Shown: positions 1 to 9,609 of the stretch, in pieces | Numbering within the stretch: position 1 is the stretch's first letter | Layout: each line of letters starts with the position of its first letter | Origin: Halocaridina rubra | Taxonomy: Eukaryota; Arthropoda; Malacostraca; Decapoda; Atyidae | NCBI GenBank assembly: GCA_037179515.1 | Contig: JAXCGZ010001907.1 | Location: 132,501-147,500, forward strand | DNA length: 15,000 nt | Direction of reading: 5' to 3' | Program-made: the position numbers and the translations under genes | Notes under the pieces: generated by a model | The model's database searches: none | What the model was told of the DNA's origin: nothing | What the model saw: the letters and a program-made list of their open reading frames with translations, nothing else

Positions 1-83
1 GCACTTCACTTTAGCATACTCCCATGCCATCTTGATCTCGTTCTTGCAGTACCAGCTGTTACTTACAAATATGCAATTTGGGT
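1..83 (-). CDS. Putative internal exon of a host gene, cut by the window edge (cysteine-rich secreted protein)
   Basis: Read on the minus strand, a pyrimidine tract of nine T's followed by CCAG ends at position 84, a strong splice acceptor. The 83 bases from there to the window edge are open: two bases finishing a codon, then 27 codons beginning Pro-Asn-Cys-Ile-Phe and ending Val-Lys-Cys. Three cysteines, two tryptophans and no low complexity suggest real coding sequence. The 2-base entry phase fits the 1-base exit phase of the exon at 11614-11656 and would make an Asp codon at the junction. Together the two pieces give the spacing C-x2-C-x4-C-x8-C-x13-C. This recalls the ShKT domain found in many secreted animal proteins, including astacin-type proteases, but the rest of any domain lies outside the window. 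The gene is not identified. The call rests on splice signals and an open frame only. Confidence 0.45.

Positions 84-780
<697 letters not shown>

Positions 781-838
<58 letters not shown>
781..838. repeat. (GT)n microsatellite between LINE copies A and B
   Basis: 58 bases of pure GT, with the truncated 5' end of copy A on the left and the 3' tail of copy B on the right. Confidence 0.97.
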
Positions 839-841
<3 letters not shown>

Positions 842-2066
842 TACCTAATTGCCTAATTGTAATTACCTAATTGTGCTTACGGGAAAGATCCCAAAGCTCG
901 CATCTGATCGGTTCCATTTTGTACTTAGTGATACTTATCATACAAGTCCTTTAACTTACGGATTAAATTAGCATTAACTATCTCCTCGCTTAGCCAATTC
1001 CAATTACCAACTACTTTTACACTAAAAAAGTACTTCCTTACATCCTGCAGAGAAGTCATCTTACGAAGCCTCAAACTATGACCTCTAGTTCTAGAGCCAG
1101 CCATATCAAAATATCGATCTTTATCCACTCTGTCATAACCATGAAGGAATTTAAAAACCGTCACCATATCCCCCTCATTCTTCTAGCTGCGAGTGATGGT
1201 AAGTCTAATTCCCTAAGCCTCTCCTCATAAATGAGATTGCGTATATCTGGCACCAGTTTCGTGGCAGGTCTTTAAGCTTTTTCCAGCTTAGCTACGTGCT
1301 TTTTCAAGTGTAGATTCCAAAAGGGGGCTGCATATTCAATCTTTGGCCTCACATAGGTTACATAAATATTTCTTAACATTTCCTTGTCCATGTGCTTGAA
1401 GGCTACCTTTACATTTGCTAAGATAGCATATGCTGCCCTTACTATGCTATTTATATGCATATCTGGAGACAAATCGGCCAATATGTTTACTCCTAGATCT
1501 CTCTCATTCTCTGTCTCTTAAAGTTCTGCTCCTGCCATTGAGTAGTCAAGCTTGGGCCTTCTTGAACTTGTATCCATTTTCATTACCTTACATTTTGAAG
1601 TATTGAATTTCATTAGCCACTTTTCTGATCACTCATGCAGACTATTTAGGTCTTCCTGAAGTCCTCTACCATTGTTTTTTGTTTCTTACTTTCTTCACAA
1701 TCTTTGCATCATCTGCAAACATATTCATGAATGAACCCTGTGCAACTCCACTGCTAACTCTTCTCCATTCAGACACTAAATTTATTACTCTAACCCTCTG
1801 TTTCCTTCCTTCTTAGTAAGTTTTTATCCCTTTCAAGACATTTCCACCTATTCTCGCCATTGCTTGCAGCTTCTTAATAAGTCTCCCATGTGGGACGGTG
1901 CCAAAGGCTTTCTGGAAGTCTAGGAATATGCAATCTATCTCTATTTCCTTTAAGATTCGGCTTCCCTCATCATAAAATTTTAATAAGTTTGTTACTGTTG
2001 ATCTACCTTCTCTGAAGTCATGTTGTCTCACTGACAAAAAGTTGAAGGATTCCAAGTGAAGAGAGA
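839..2066 (-). pseudogene. LINE copy B: degenerate 5'-truncated ORF2 (RT part and C-terminus)
   Basis: The minus strand carries ORF2 remnants in the expected order. 2055-1813 has the RT segment with Phe-Leu-Asp-Phe-Gln-Lys-Ala-Phe. 1481-1272 has the region with His-Met-Asp-Lys-Glu-Met. 1167-925 has the C-terminal block ending Asp-Lys-Tyr-His. Frameshifts and stops separate them. Compared with copy D it lacks exactly 60 bases (D 3661-3720), a loss bounded by TGAA direct repeats, and its 3' hairpin region is shortened. The tail has an extra partial CCTAATTG unit. The 5' end breaks off at 2066 and passes straight into a short GT run. It is clearly more diverged than D-H, so it is an older insertion. 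Confidence 0.88.
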
Positions 2067-2076
2067 TGTGTGTGTG
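2067..2076. repeat. Short (TG)5 tract between LINE copies B and C
   Basis: Only five TG units remain between the truncated 5' end of B and the 3' tail of C. It fits the pattern of GT at copy junctions but is too short to be meaningful alone. Confidence 0.7.
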
Positions 2077-2760
2077 ATAACCATATTGTGCTTACGGGAA
2101 AGAGCCCAAATCTCGTATCTTCCTGTCTCCTGATCGGTTCTATTTCATATTTATCATACCTGTCCTTAAAACTATGGATTGAGATAGCATTAACTACCTC
2201 CTCGCTTAGCTAATTCCAATTATCATCTACTCTTTCACTGAAAAAGTACTTCCTTACATCCTGCAAAGAAGTTTTCTTACGAAGTTTCAAACTATGACCT
2301 CTAGTTCTAGATGCTAGCCATATCAAAATATCAATCCCTATCCACTCTATCATAACCAAGAAGGAATTTAATGACTGTCACCATATCCCTCCTCAATCTT
2401 CTACTTCGAGTGATGGTAACTCTAATTCCCTCAGCCTCTCCTCATAACTGAGATTACGTATATCTGGCACCAGTTTCGTGGCATGTCTCTGAACTTTTTC
2501 AAGCTTAGCTACGTGCTTTTTCAAGTGCGGATTCCAAAAGGGGGCTGCATATACAAGTTTTGGCCTCACGTACTTTGCATAATTATTTCTGAACATTTCC
2601 TTGTCCATGTGCCTGAAGGCTACCCTTACATTTAATAAGAAAGCATATGCTGCCCTTACTATGTCATTTATATGCATTTCTGGTGACAAATCTGCCAGTA
2701 AGTTTACTCCTAGATCTCTCTCATTTTCTGTCTCTTGAAGTTGTACTCCTGCCACCGAGT
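2077..2760 (-). pseudogene. LINE copy C: ORF2 C-terminal fragment
   Basis: The minus strand holds the end of ORF2: 2755-2393 is open for 120 codons (Gly-Val-Gln-Leu-Gln-Glu-Thr-Glu through to the Leu-Glu-Leu-Pro-Ser block), and the last part to about 2130 is broken by frameshift and stops. An extra TG within the otherwise conserved CTAGAGCCAGCC stretch, near 2310, is one lesion. The 3' UTR and a degraded tail follow. The 5' end breaks at CCGAGT (2760), within two bases of the break in copy E, and copy D begins there without GT between them. Confidence 0.88.
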
Positions 2761-2849
2761 ATTTACCTAATTGTATTTACCTAATTGCGTTTACGGGAAA
2801 GAGCCCAAAGCTCGTATCTTCCCGTCTCGTGAACGGTTCCATTTTATAA

Positions 2850-4664
2850 TTAGTGATACTTATCATACCTGTCCTTGAAACTATGGATTGAGATAGCGTT
2901 AACTACCTCCTCGCTTAGCGAATTCCAATTATCAACTACTCTTACACTGAAAAAGTATTTCCTTACATCTTGCAAAGAAGTTTTCTTACGAAGCTTCAAA
3001 CTATGACCTCTAGTTCTAGAGCCTGACATATCAAAATATCGATCCCTATCCACTCTATCATAACCATGAAGGAATTTACAGACTGTCACCATATCCCTCC
3101 TCAATCTTCCAGCTTCTAGTGATGGTAAGTCTAATTCCCTCAGCCTCTCATCATAACTGAGATTGCGTATTTCTGGCACCTGTTTTGTGGCATGTTTTTG
3201 AACTTTTTCAAGCTTAGCTATGTGCTTTTTCAAGTGTGGATTCCAAAAGGGGGCTGGATATTCGAGTTTTGGCCTCACATAGGTTACATAAATATTTCTG
3301 AACATTTCCTTGTCCATGTGCCTGAAGGCTACCCTTGCACATGATAAGAATGCATATGTTGCCCTTACTATGTCATTTATATGTATTTCTGGAGACAAAT
3401 CTGCCAGTATGTTTACTCTTAGATCTCTCTCATTTTCTGTCTCTTGAAGTTGTACTCCAGCCACCGAGTAGTCAAGCTTGGGCCTTCTTGCACTTGTACC
3501 CATTCTCATTACCTTACATTTTGAGGTATTGAATTTCATTAGCCACTTTTCTGACCACTCATGCAGACTATTTAGATCCTCCTGAAGTTCTCTACCATTG
3601 TTCTCGTGTTTTACTTTCTTCACAATCTTTGCATCATCTGCAAACATATTCATGAATGAATTTACAGACTCTGGTAGGTCATTTACATATACAAAGAACA
3701 AAAGTGGCCCTAAAACTGAACCCTGTGGAACTCCACTACTAACTCTTCTCCATTCAGACACTGAGTGTCTTACTCTAACCCTCTGTTCCCTTCCTTCTAA
3801 GTAAGTTTTTATCCAATCCAAGACATTTCCACCTATTCTAGCCATTGATTGCAGCTTCCTAATAAGTCTCCCATGTGGAACAGTATCAAACGCTTTCTGG
3901 AAGTCTAGGAATATGCAATCTGCCCAGCCTTCTCTTTCCTGTAAGATTTGGCTTACCTCATCATAAAATTCTAATAAGTTTGTTACTGTTGATCTACCTT
4001 CTCTGAAGCCATGTTGCCTCACTGACAAAAAGTTGAAGGATTCCAAGTGAAGAGAGATATGTTTCCTTAGTAGTTTCTCCATAACTTTGCAAACTATGCT
4101 GGTCAAGGAAACTGGTCTATAGTTCAGAGCCGTATCCCTCCTTCCCTTTTTGAAGATAGGTATCACATTTGCTTGTTTCCAGCATCTTGGAATCTCCCCT
4201 GACTCCAGTGACTTTTTAAATATGATACTTAGTGCCACTGATATTGAGCTTGCGCATTTTTTAAGCACATGAGGGGATATGTCATCAGGACCTGTAGCTT
4301 TATGAACATCTAAATCCATCAGTGCTTTGCATACCTCTGTGGCTGTAAGGTTGATGTTCTCTAATACCTGCCCTTGAGCTTCTATCACTGCAATCTGAGG
4401 GGGTGGGGTATTTTCTACTGTAAATACTGACTGAAACTCCTTGTTCAATTCTTTGCAGATCTCTTCATCCGTCTCAGTGATGCTTCCATCCGCTCTCTTT
4501 AGCCTTAAAACCTGTTCTTTTACCTTCAGTTTTCCTCTGATAAAGCTGTGGAAAAGCTTGGGATTTTCTTTAGCCTTCCTGGTGATGTCCCTCTCATAGT
4601 CTCTCTCTGCCTCTCTCCTTTTACTTAGGTAGTCATTTCTTGCTTTTGTAGGTTTGCCAGGCAT
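2850..4664 (-). CDS. LINE copy D ORF2, reverse transcriptase half (open, 604 codons)
   Basis: An uninterrupted frame encodes the RT and C-terminal parts of ORF2. In order: a basic linker (Arg-Asn-Asp-Tyr-Leu-Ser-Lys-Arg), the RT entry motif Ile-Pro-Ile-Phe-Lys-Lys-Gly followed by Asn-Tyr-Arg-Pro-Val-Ser-Leu-Thr, the palm motif Phe-Leu-Asp-Phe-Gln-Lys-Ala-Phe-Asp with the first catalytic Asp, Ser-Gly-Val-Pro-Gln-Gly-Ser-Val-Leu-Gly-Pro, the catalytic Phe-Ala-Asp-Asp box, and a C-terminal domain ending Arg-Tyr-Asp-Lys-Tyr-His, typical of CR1/Jockey-group elements. RT of this type copies the LINE RNA at the nicked target. The first Met is not the native start: a 2-base loss relative to copy F near 4646 (F reads GCTCTTTTG, D reads GCTTTTG) puts this part out of frame with the endonuclease half. 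It is a pseudogene as a whole ORF2, though this section alone has no lesion. Confidence 0.85.
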   Translation of the reverse strand: MPGKPTKARNDYLSKRREAERDYERDITRKAKENPKLFHSFIRGKLKVKEQVLRLKRADGSITETDEEICKELNKEFQSVFTVENTPPPQIAVIEAQGQVLENINLTATEVCKALMDLDVHKATGPDDISPHVLKKCASSISVALSIIFKKSLESGEIPRCWKQANVIPIFKKGRRDTALNYRPVSLTSIVCKVMEKLLRKHISLHLESFNFLSVRQHGFREGRSTVTNLLEFYDEVSQILQEREGWADCIFLDFQKAFDTVPHGRLIRKLQSMARIGGNVLDWIKTYLEGREQRVRVRHSVSEWRRVSSGVPQGSVLGPLLFFVYVNDLPESVNSFMNMFADDAKIVKKVKHENNGRELQEDLNSLHEWSEKWLMKFNTSKCKVMRMGTSARRPKLDYSVAGVQLQETENERDLRVNILADLSPEIHINDIVRATYAFLSCARVAFRHMDKEMFRNIYVTYVRPKLEYPAPFWNPHLKKHIAKLEKVQKHATKQVPEIRNLSYDERLRELDLPSLEAGRLRRDMVTVCKFLHGYDRVDRDRYFDMSGSRTRGHSLKLRKKTSLQDVRKYFFSVRVVDNWNSLSEEVVNAISIHSFKDRYDKYH

Positions 4665-5724
4665 TTATGTTTTTTCTCCTCCTATACCTATTCCAGCATT
4701 TGTCTCTCCACTCCTTAGCTCTTTTACACCCATTATCGAACCATTTTTCTCTGGCATGAATTACACCTACTTTGGTGACAGGTATGCAGCAATCTACTAT
4801 CTTCCCATATTTCTCACAAAAGAAGTCATACATTTCTTGTACAGATTTGTTGTAAAATAAGGTTCTCCAGTCAATAACTGCAAAAAGCTCATTCATTTTG
4901 ATGTAATCTCCTTTCGGATAGTTCCTCCTCATGTCCTCGGTGCCTCTACTCTCAGGCAGAATATCTTCAATGATATGCTCCATCAACAACACACAGTGGT
5001 CACTCTTTCCAATTGGTGGTTCACACTCAATTTTTTCAATATCCAACACATTATCTGTGAATACTAGATCAAGTAGTGATGGCTCATCCCCACCCCTGGC
5101 CCTCGTTGGTTCCAGTACATGTTGGTGTAGGAAATTCCCTTGTACGCAATCTAGGAATCTTGCCCCAAATGAGTCCTCACCACTGTGTGGGTCAAGATTT
5201 ATCCAATCTATCTCTTTATAATTAAACTCTCCCATAATCAAAATTCTACATTTTTTTTCCCGTGCCATGTTAACAACTCAGTTTATGACTTCAGTAGTAC
5301 CTATATGACTTTCCTCATAAACTTCAAGCCTATTCTGGTTCCTTGGTAGGTTATATACAACAGTTATTATAATGCTCTCTGACCCAGTATTTATTCGAGC
5401 AACAAGAAATTCCTTGAACTCACTTTCTATAGCCAAGTTTATTTCTTCAACTTGAATCCTTTCACTTATGAGCAGTGCTATCCCTCCACCAGTACTCTCA
5501 GATCTTTCAACCCTTAATATTCTGAAGCCCCTAGGAAAAACTGCGACACTGTTTATGTCCTCACTCAACTTAGTCTCTGTAATTGCTACTATATCTGCCT
5601 TACTGTTGTGAATCCTATCTTTTAATTCTACTGCCTTACCAGCTAATCCATCAGCATTTGTGTATAACAATCTTAATGAGGCCCCATCCCCTGATCTTCT
5701 GTCATTAGCTTCTTTAACTCCCAT
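4633..5724 (-). pseudogene. LINE copy D ORF2, endonuclease half
   Basis: The start ATG at 5724-5722 opens an AP-endonuclease-like (EEP fold) domain: Leu-Tyr-Thr-Asn-Ala-Asp-Gly-Leu (catalytic Asn near residue 23), Ile-Thr-Glu-Thr-Lys-Leu (catalytic Glu near 50), a TGA stop at 5280-5278 (codon 149), then in the same frame Ile-Met-Gly-Glu-Phe-Asn (Gly-Asp-Phe-Asn in copy F, so a catalytic Asp has become Glu), Leu-Leu-Asp-Leu-Val-Phe-Thr-Asp, and Gly-Lys-Ser-Asp-His with the catalytic His near 243. The frame then runs to 4633, past the 2-base deletion. This domain nicks target DNA to prime reverse transcription. The TGA is shared with copy F. The start overlaps the end of ORF1 by about 52 bases in another frame. 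Confidence 0.85.
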
Positions 5725-5830
5725 TTGTCTGGAAGAACACTAAAATGGAAATTTTTTTTCTCTTCTTCATTTTTTTCCTCATTTAACCTTCTTGCCTCTT
5801 GCAACAAGTTTTTGGTCTTTCCCATCTCTT

Positions 5831-5832
<2 letters not shown>

Positions 5833-5908
<76 letters not shown>
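5833..5908. repeat. (GT)n microsatellite between LINE copies D and E
   Basis: 76 bases of pure TG between the 5' truncation of D and the 3' tail of E. Confidence 0.97.
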
Positions 5909-5909
<1 letters not shown>

Positions 5910-6618
5910 TTACCTAATTGTGATTACCTAATTGTGTTTATGGGAAAGAGCCCAAAGCTCGTATCTTCCCGTCTCCTGATCGGTTCCATTTTATACTTAG
6001 TGATACTTATCATACCTGTCCTTAAAACTATGGATTGAGATAGCATTAACTACCTCCTCGCTTAGCGAATTCCAGTTATCAACTACTCTTACACTGAAAA
6101 AGTATTTCCTTACATCCTGCGAAGAAGTTTTCTTACGAAGCTTCAAACTATGACCTCTAGTTCTAGAGCCAGCCATATCAAAATATCGATCACTATCCAC
6201 TCTATCATAACCATGAAGGAATTTACAGACTGTCACCATATCCCCCCTCACTCTTCTAGCTTCGAGTGATGGTAAGTCTAATTCCCTCAGCCTCTCATCA
6301 TAACTGAGATTGCGTATTTCTGGCACCAGTTTCGTGGCATGTCTTTGAACTTTTTCAAGCTTAGCTATGTGCTTTTTCAAGTGCGGATTCCAAAAGGGGG
6401 CTGCATATTCGAGTTTTGGCCTCGCATAGGTTACATAAATATTTCTGAACATTTCCTTGTCCATGTGCCTGAAGGCTACCCTTACATTTGATAAGAATGC
6501 ATATGCTGCCCTTACTATGCCATTTATATGTATTTCTGGAGACAAATCTGCCAGTATGTTTACTCCTAGATCTCTCTCATTTTCTGTCTCTTGAAGTTGT
6601 ACTCCAGCCACCGAGTAG
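5909..6618 (-). pseudogene. LINE copy E: ORF2 C-terminal fragment, open for about 206 codons
   Basis: The minus strand is open from the truncation point (6618) to the TAA/TAG-bounded end at 5997 and encodes the last ~206 residues of ORF2, from Ser-Val-Ala-Gly-Val-Gln-Leu-Gln to Asp-Arg-Tyr-Asp-Lys-Tyr-His, with no nonsense codon. It has no start codon of its own and lacks the RT catalytic region. The 88-base 3' UTR and two 14-bp tail repeats follow. The 5' break lies at CCGAGTAG, then four bases (ATTC, 6619-6622) not matching the element, then (TG)n. Sequence is close to F and G, suggesting a young insertion. Confidence 0.9.
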
Positions 6619-6622
6619 ATTC

Positions 6623-6644
6623 TGTGTGTGTGTGTGTGTGTGTG
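6623..6644. repeat. (GT)n microsatellite between LINE copies E and F
   Basis: 22 bases of TG, directly followed by the terminal repeats of copy F. Confidence 0.95.
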
Positions 6645-6670
6645 ATTACCTAATTGTGATTACCTAATTG
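6643..6670 (-). repeat. LINE 3'-terminal 14-bp tandem repeats (copy F)
   Basis: Two perfect copies of TGATTACCTAATTG (6643-6656 and 6657-6670) form the extreme 3' end of the element, read here on the plus strand. The first TG is also the last unit of the GT microsatellite. The same two-unit tail ends copies E, G and H. B, C and D have variants and A a degraded form. CR1 and L2-type LINEs end in short repeats instead of poly(A). Confidence 0.85.
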
Positions 6671-6675
6671 TGTTT

Positions 6676-6708
6676 ACGGGAAAGAGCCCAAAGCTCGTAT
6701 CTTCCCGT
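6676..6708 (-). promoter_or_regulatory. Predicted 3' UTR stem-loop of the LINE RNA
   Basis: On the minus strand ACGGGAA pairs with TTTCCCGT at the two ends. Inside, GAGC pairs with GCTC around a TTTGG loop, with a short internal bulge. The same 33-base block is intact at 2793-2825 (D), 10562-10594 (G) and 11264-11296 (H), and has one change at 5940-5972 (E). In stringent LINEs such as eel UnaL2, a 3' stem-loop followed by short repeats is what the RT recognises. A similar role is inferred here, not shown. Confidence 0.5.
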
Positions 6709-6732
6709 CTCCTGATCGGTTCCATTTTATAC

Positions 6733-9609
6733 TTAGTGATACTTATCATACCTGTCCTTAAAACTATGGATTGAAATAGCATTAACTACCTCCTCGCTTA
6801 GCGAATTCCAATTATCAACTACTTTTACAGTGAAAAAGTATTTCCTTACATCCTGCGAAGAAGTTTTCTTACGAAGCTTCAAATTATGACCTCTAGTTCT
6901 AGAGCCAGCCATATCAAAATATCGATCCCTATCCACTCTATCATAACCATGAAGGAATTTAAAGACTGTCACCATATCCCCCCTCACTCTTCTAGCTTCG
7001 AGTGATGGTAACTCTAATTCCCTCAGCCTCTCATCATAACTGAGATTGCGTATTTCTGGCACCAGTTTCGTGGCATGTCTTTGAACTTTTTCAAGCTTAG
7101 CTATGTGCTTTTTCAAGTGCGGATTCCAAAAGGGGGCTGCATATTCGAGTTTTGGCCTCACATAGGTTGCATAAATATTTCTGAACATTTCCTTGTCCAT
7201 GTGCCTGAAGGCTACCCTTACATTTGATAAGAATGCATATACTGCCCTTACTATGCCATTTATATGTATTTCTGGAGACAAATCTGCCAGTATGTTTACT
7301 CCTAGATCTCTCTCATTTTCTGTCTCTTGAAGTTGTACTCCAGCCACCGAGTAGTCAAGTTTGGGCCTTCTTGCACTTGTACCCATTCTCATTACCTTAC
7401 ATTTTGAAGTATTGAATTTCATTAGCCCCTTTTCTGACCACTCATGCGGATTATTTAGATCCTCCTGAAGTTCTCTACCATTGTTCTCGTTTTATACTTT
7501 CTTCACAATCTTTGCATCATCTGCAAACATATTCATGAATGAATTTACAGACTCTGGTAGGTCATTTACATATACAAGGAACAAAAGTGGCCCTAAAACT
7601 GAACCCTGTGGAACTCCACTACTAACTCTTCTCCATTCAGACACTGAGTGTCTTACTCTAACCCTCTGTTCCCTTCCTTCTAAGTAAGTTTTTATCCATT
7701 CCAAAACATTTCCACCTATTCTAGCCATTGATTGCAGCTTCCTAATAAGTCTCCCATGTGGAACAGTGTCAAACGCTTTCTGGAAGTCTAGGAATATGCA
7801 ATCTGCCCAGCCTTCTCTTTCCTGTAAGATTTGGCTTACCTCATCATAAAATTCTAATAAGTTTGTTACTGTTGATCTACCTTCTCTGAAGCCATGTTGC
7901 CTCACTGACAAAAAGTTGAAGGATTCCAAGTGAAGAGAGATATGTTTCCTTAGTAGTTTCTCCATAACTTTGCAAACTATGCTGGTCAAGGAAACAGGTC
8001 TATAGTTCAGAGACGTATCCCTCCTTCCCTTTTTGAAGATAGGTATCACATTTGCTTGTTTCCAGCATCTTGGAATCTCCCCTGACTCCAGTGACTCCTT
8101 AAATATGATACTTAGTGCCACTGATATTGTGTTTGCGCATTTTTTAAGCACATGAGGGGATATGTCATCAGGACCTGTAGCTTTATGAACATCTAAATCC
8201 ATCAGCGCTTTGCATACCTCTGTGGCTGTAAGGTTGATGTTCTCTAATACCGGCCCTTGAGCTTCTATCACTGCAATCTGAGGGGGTGGGGTATTTTCTA
8301 CTGTAAATACTGACTGAAACTCCTTGTTCAATTCTTTGCAGATCTCTTCATCCGTCTCAGTGATGCTTCCATCCGCTCTCTTTAGCCTTAAAACCTGTTC
8401 TTTTACCTTCAGTTTTCCTCTGATAAAGCTGTGGAAAAGCTTGGGATTTTCCTTAGCCTTCCTGGTGATGTCCCTCTCATAATCTCTCTCTGCCTCTCTC
8501 CTTTTACTTAGGTAGTCATTTCTTGCTCTTTTGTAGGTTTGCCAGGCATTTATGTTTTTTCTCCTCCAATACCTTTTCCAGCATTTGTCTCTCCACTCCT
8601 TAGCTCTTTTACACCCATTATCGAACCATTTATCTCTGGCATGAATTACACCTACTTTGGTGACAGGTATGCAGCAATCTACTATCTTCCCATATTTCTC
8701 ACAAAAGATGTCATACATTTCTTGTACAGATTTGTTGTAAAATAAGGTTCTCCAGTCAATAACTGCAAAAAGCTCATTCATTTTGATGTAATCTCCTTTC
8801 GGATAGTTCCTCCTCATGTCCTCAGTGCCTCTACTCTCAGGAAGAATATCTTCAATGATATACTCCATCAACAACACACAGTGGTCACTCTTTCCAATTG
8901 GTGGTTCATACTCAATTTTTTCAATATCCAACACATTATCTGTGAACACTAGATCAAGTAGTGATGGCTCATCCCCACCCCTGGCCCTTGTTGGTTCCAT
9001 TACATGTTGGTGTAGGAAATTCCCTTGTACGCAATCTAGGAATCTTGCCCCGAATGAGTCCTCACCACTGTGTGGGTCAAGATTTATCCAATCTATCTCT
9101 CTATGATTAAAGTCTCCCATAATCAAAATCCTACATTTTTTTTCCCGTGCCATGTTAACAACTCAGTTTATGACTTCAAGAGTACCTATATGACTTTCCT
9201 CATAAACTTCAAGCCAATTTTGGTTCCTTGGTGGGTTGTATACAACAGTTATTATAATGCTCTCTGACCCAGTATTTATGCGAGCAACAAGAAATTCCTT
9301 GAACTCACTTTCTATAGCCAAGTTTATTTCTTCGACTTGAATCCTTTCACTTATGAGCAGTGCTATCCCTCCACCAGTCCTCTCAGATCTTTCAACCCTT
9401 AGTATTCTGAAACCCTTAGGAAAAACTGTGACACTGTTTATGTCCTCACTCAACTTAGTCTCTGTAATTGCTACTATATCTGCCTTACTGTTGTGAATCC
9501 TATCTTTTAATTCTACTGCCTTACCAGCTAATCCATCAGCATTTGTGTATAACAATCTTAATGAGGCCCCATCCCCTGATCTTCTGTCATTATCTTCTTT
9601 ATCTCCCCT
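6733..9609 (-). pseudogene. LINE copy F ORF2: endonuclease-reverse transcriptase (about 958 codons, nonsense mutations)
   Basis: A single frame runs through the full protein. The start codon that is ATG in copy D is AGG here (9609-9607). The endonuclease has the Asn-Ala-Asp-Gly-Leu and Thr-Glu-Thr-Lys motifs, a TGA at 9165-9163 (about codon 149), Gly-Asp-Phe-Asn (about 165-168), and Ser-Asp-His (about 241-243). The RT has Ile-Phe-Lys-Lys-Gly, Phe-Leu-Asp-Phe-Gln-Lys-Ala-Phe-Asp, Gly-Val-Pro-Gln-Gly-Ser, and the catalytic Phe-Ala-Asp-Asp (about 695-698). A TAA (7494-7492) follows Phe-Ala-Asp-Asp-Ala-Lys-Ile-Val by a few codons. The C-terminal domain ends Asp-Lys-Tyr-His at 6733. All endonuclease and RT catalytic residues I can place are retained, so inactivity is due to the two stops and the lost start. 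Family assignment is by motifs and general similarity to CR1-type ORF2. Jockey or L2 affinity is not excluded. Confidence 0.88.

Larger units (their letters stand above)
2761..5832 (-). mobile_element. LINE copy D: 3.1-kb CR1/Jockey-like element with all of ORF2
   Basis: Read on the minus strand: the last ~50 codons of ORF1 (5832 to about 5673), all of ORF2 (5724-2850, broken), an 89-base 3' UTR with a hairpin (2793-2825), and the tail with repeats of TTTACCTAATTG-type units. The 5' end is truncated inside ORF1 at CCTGTGT, where the sequence becomes (GT)n. Copy F continues past this point with TCTGTATTG, so D is truncated. Nucleotide similarity to F is very high over their shared length, implying recent insertion from related masters. 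No poly(A) tail is present, which fits CR1-type elements that end in short repeats. Confidence 0.9.

Noticed and set aside
5725..5931. Plus-strand frame with a poly Cys-Val stretch
   Set aside because: Product of the (GT)n tract next to antisense LINE sequence.
3335..9267. Plus-strand frames of 63-96 codons that recur in copies D and F
   Set aside because: Antisense shadows of ORF2. They repeat only because the LINE is repeated.
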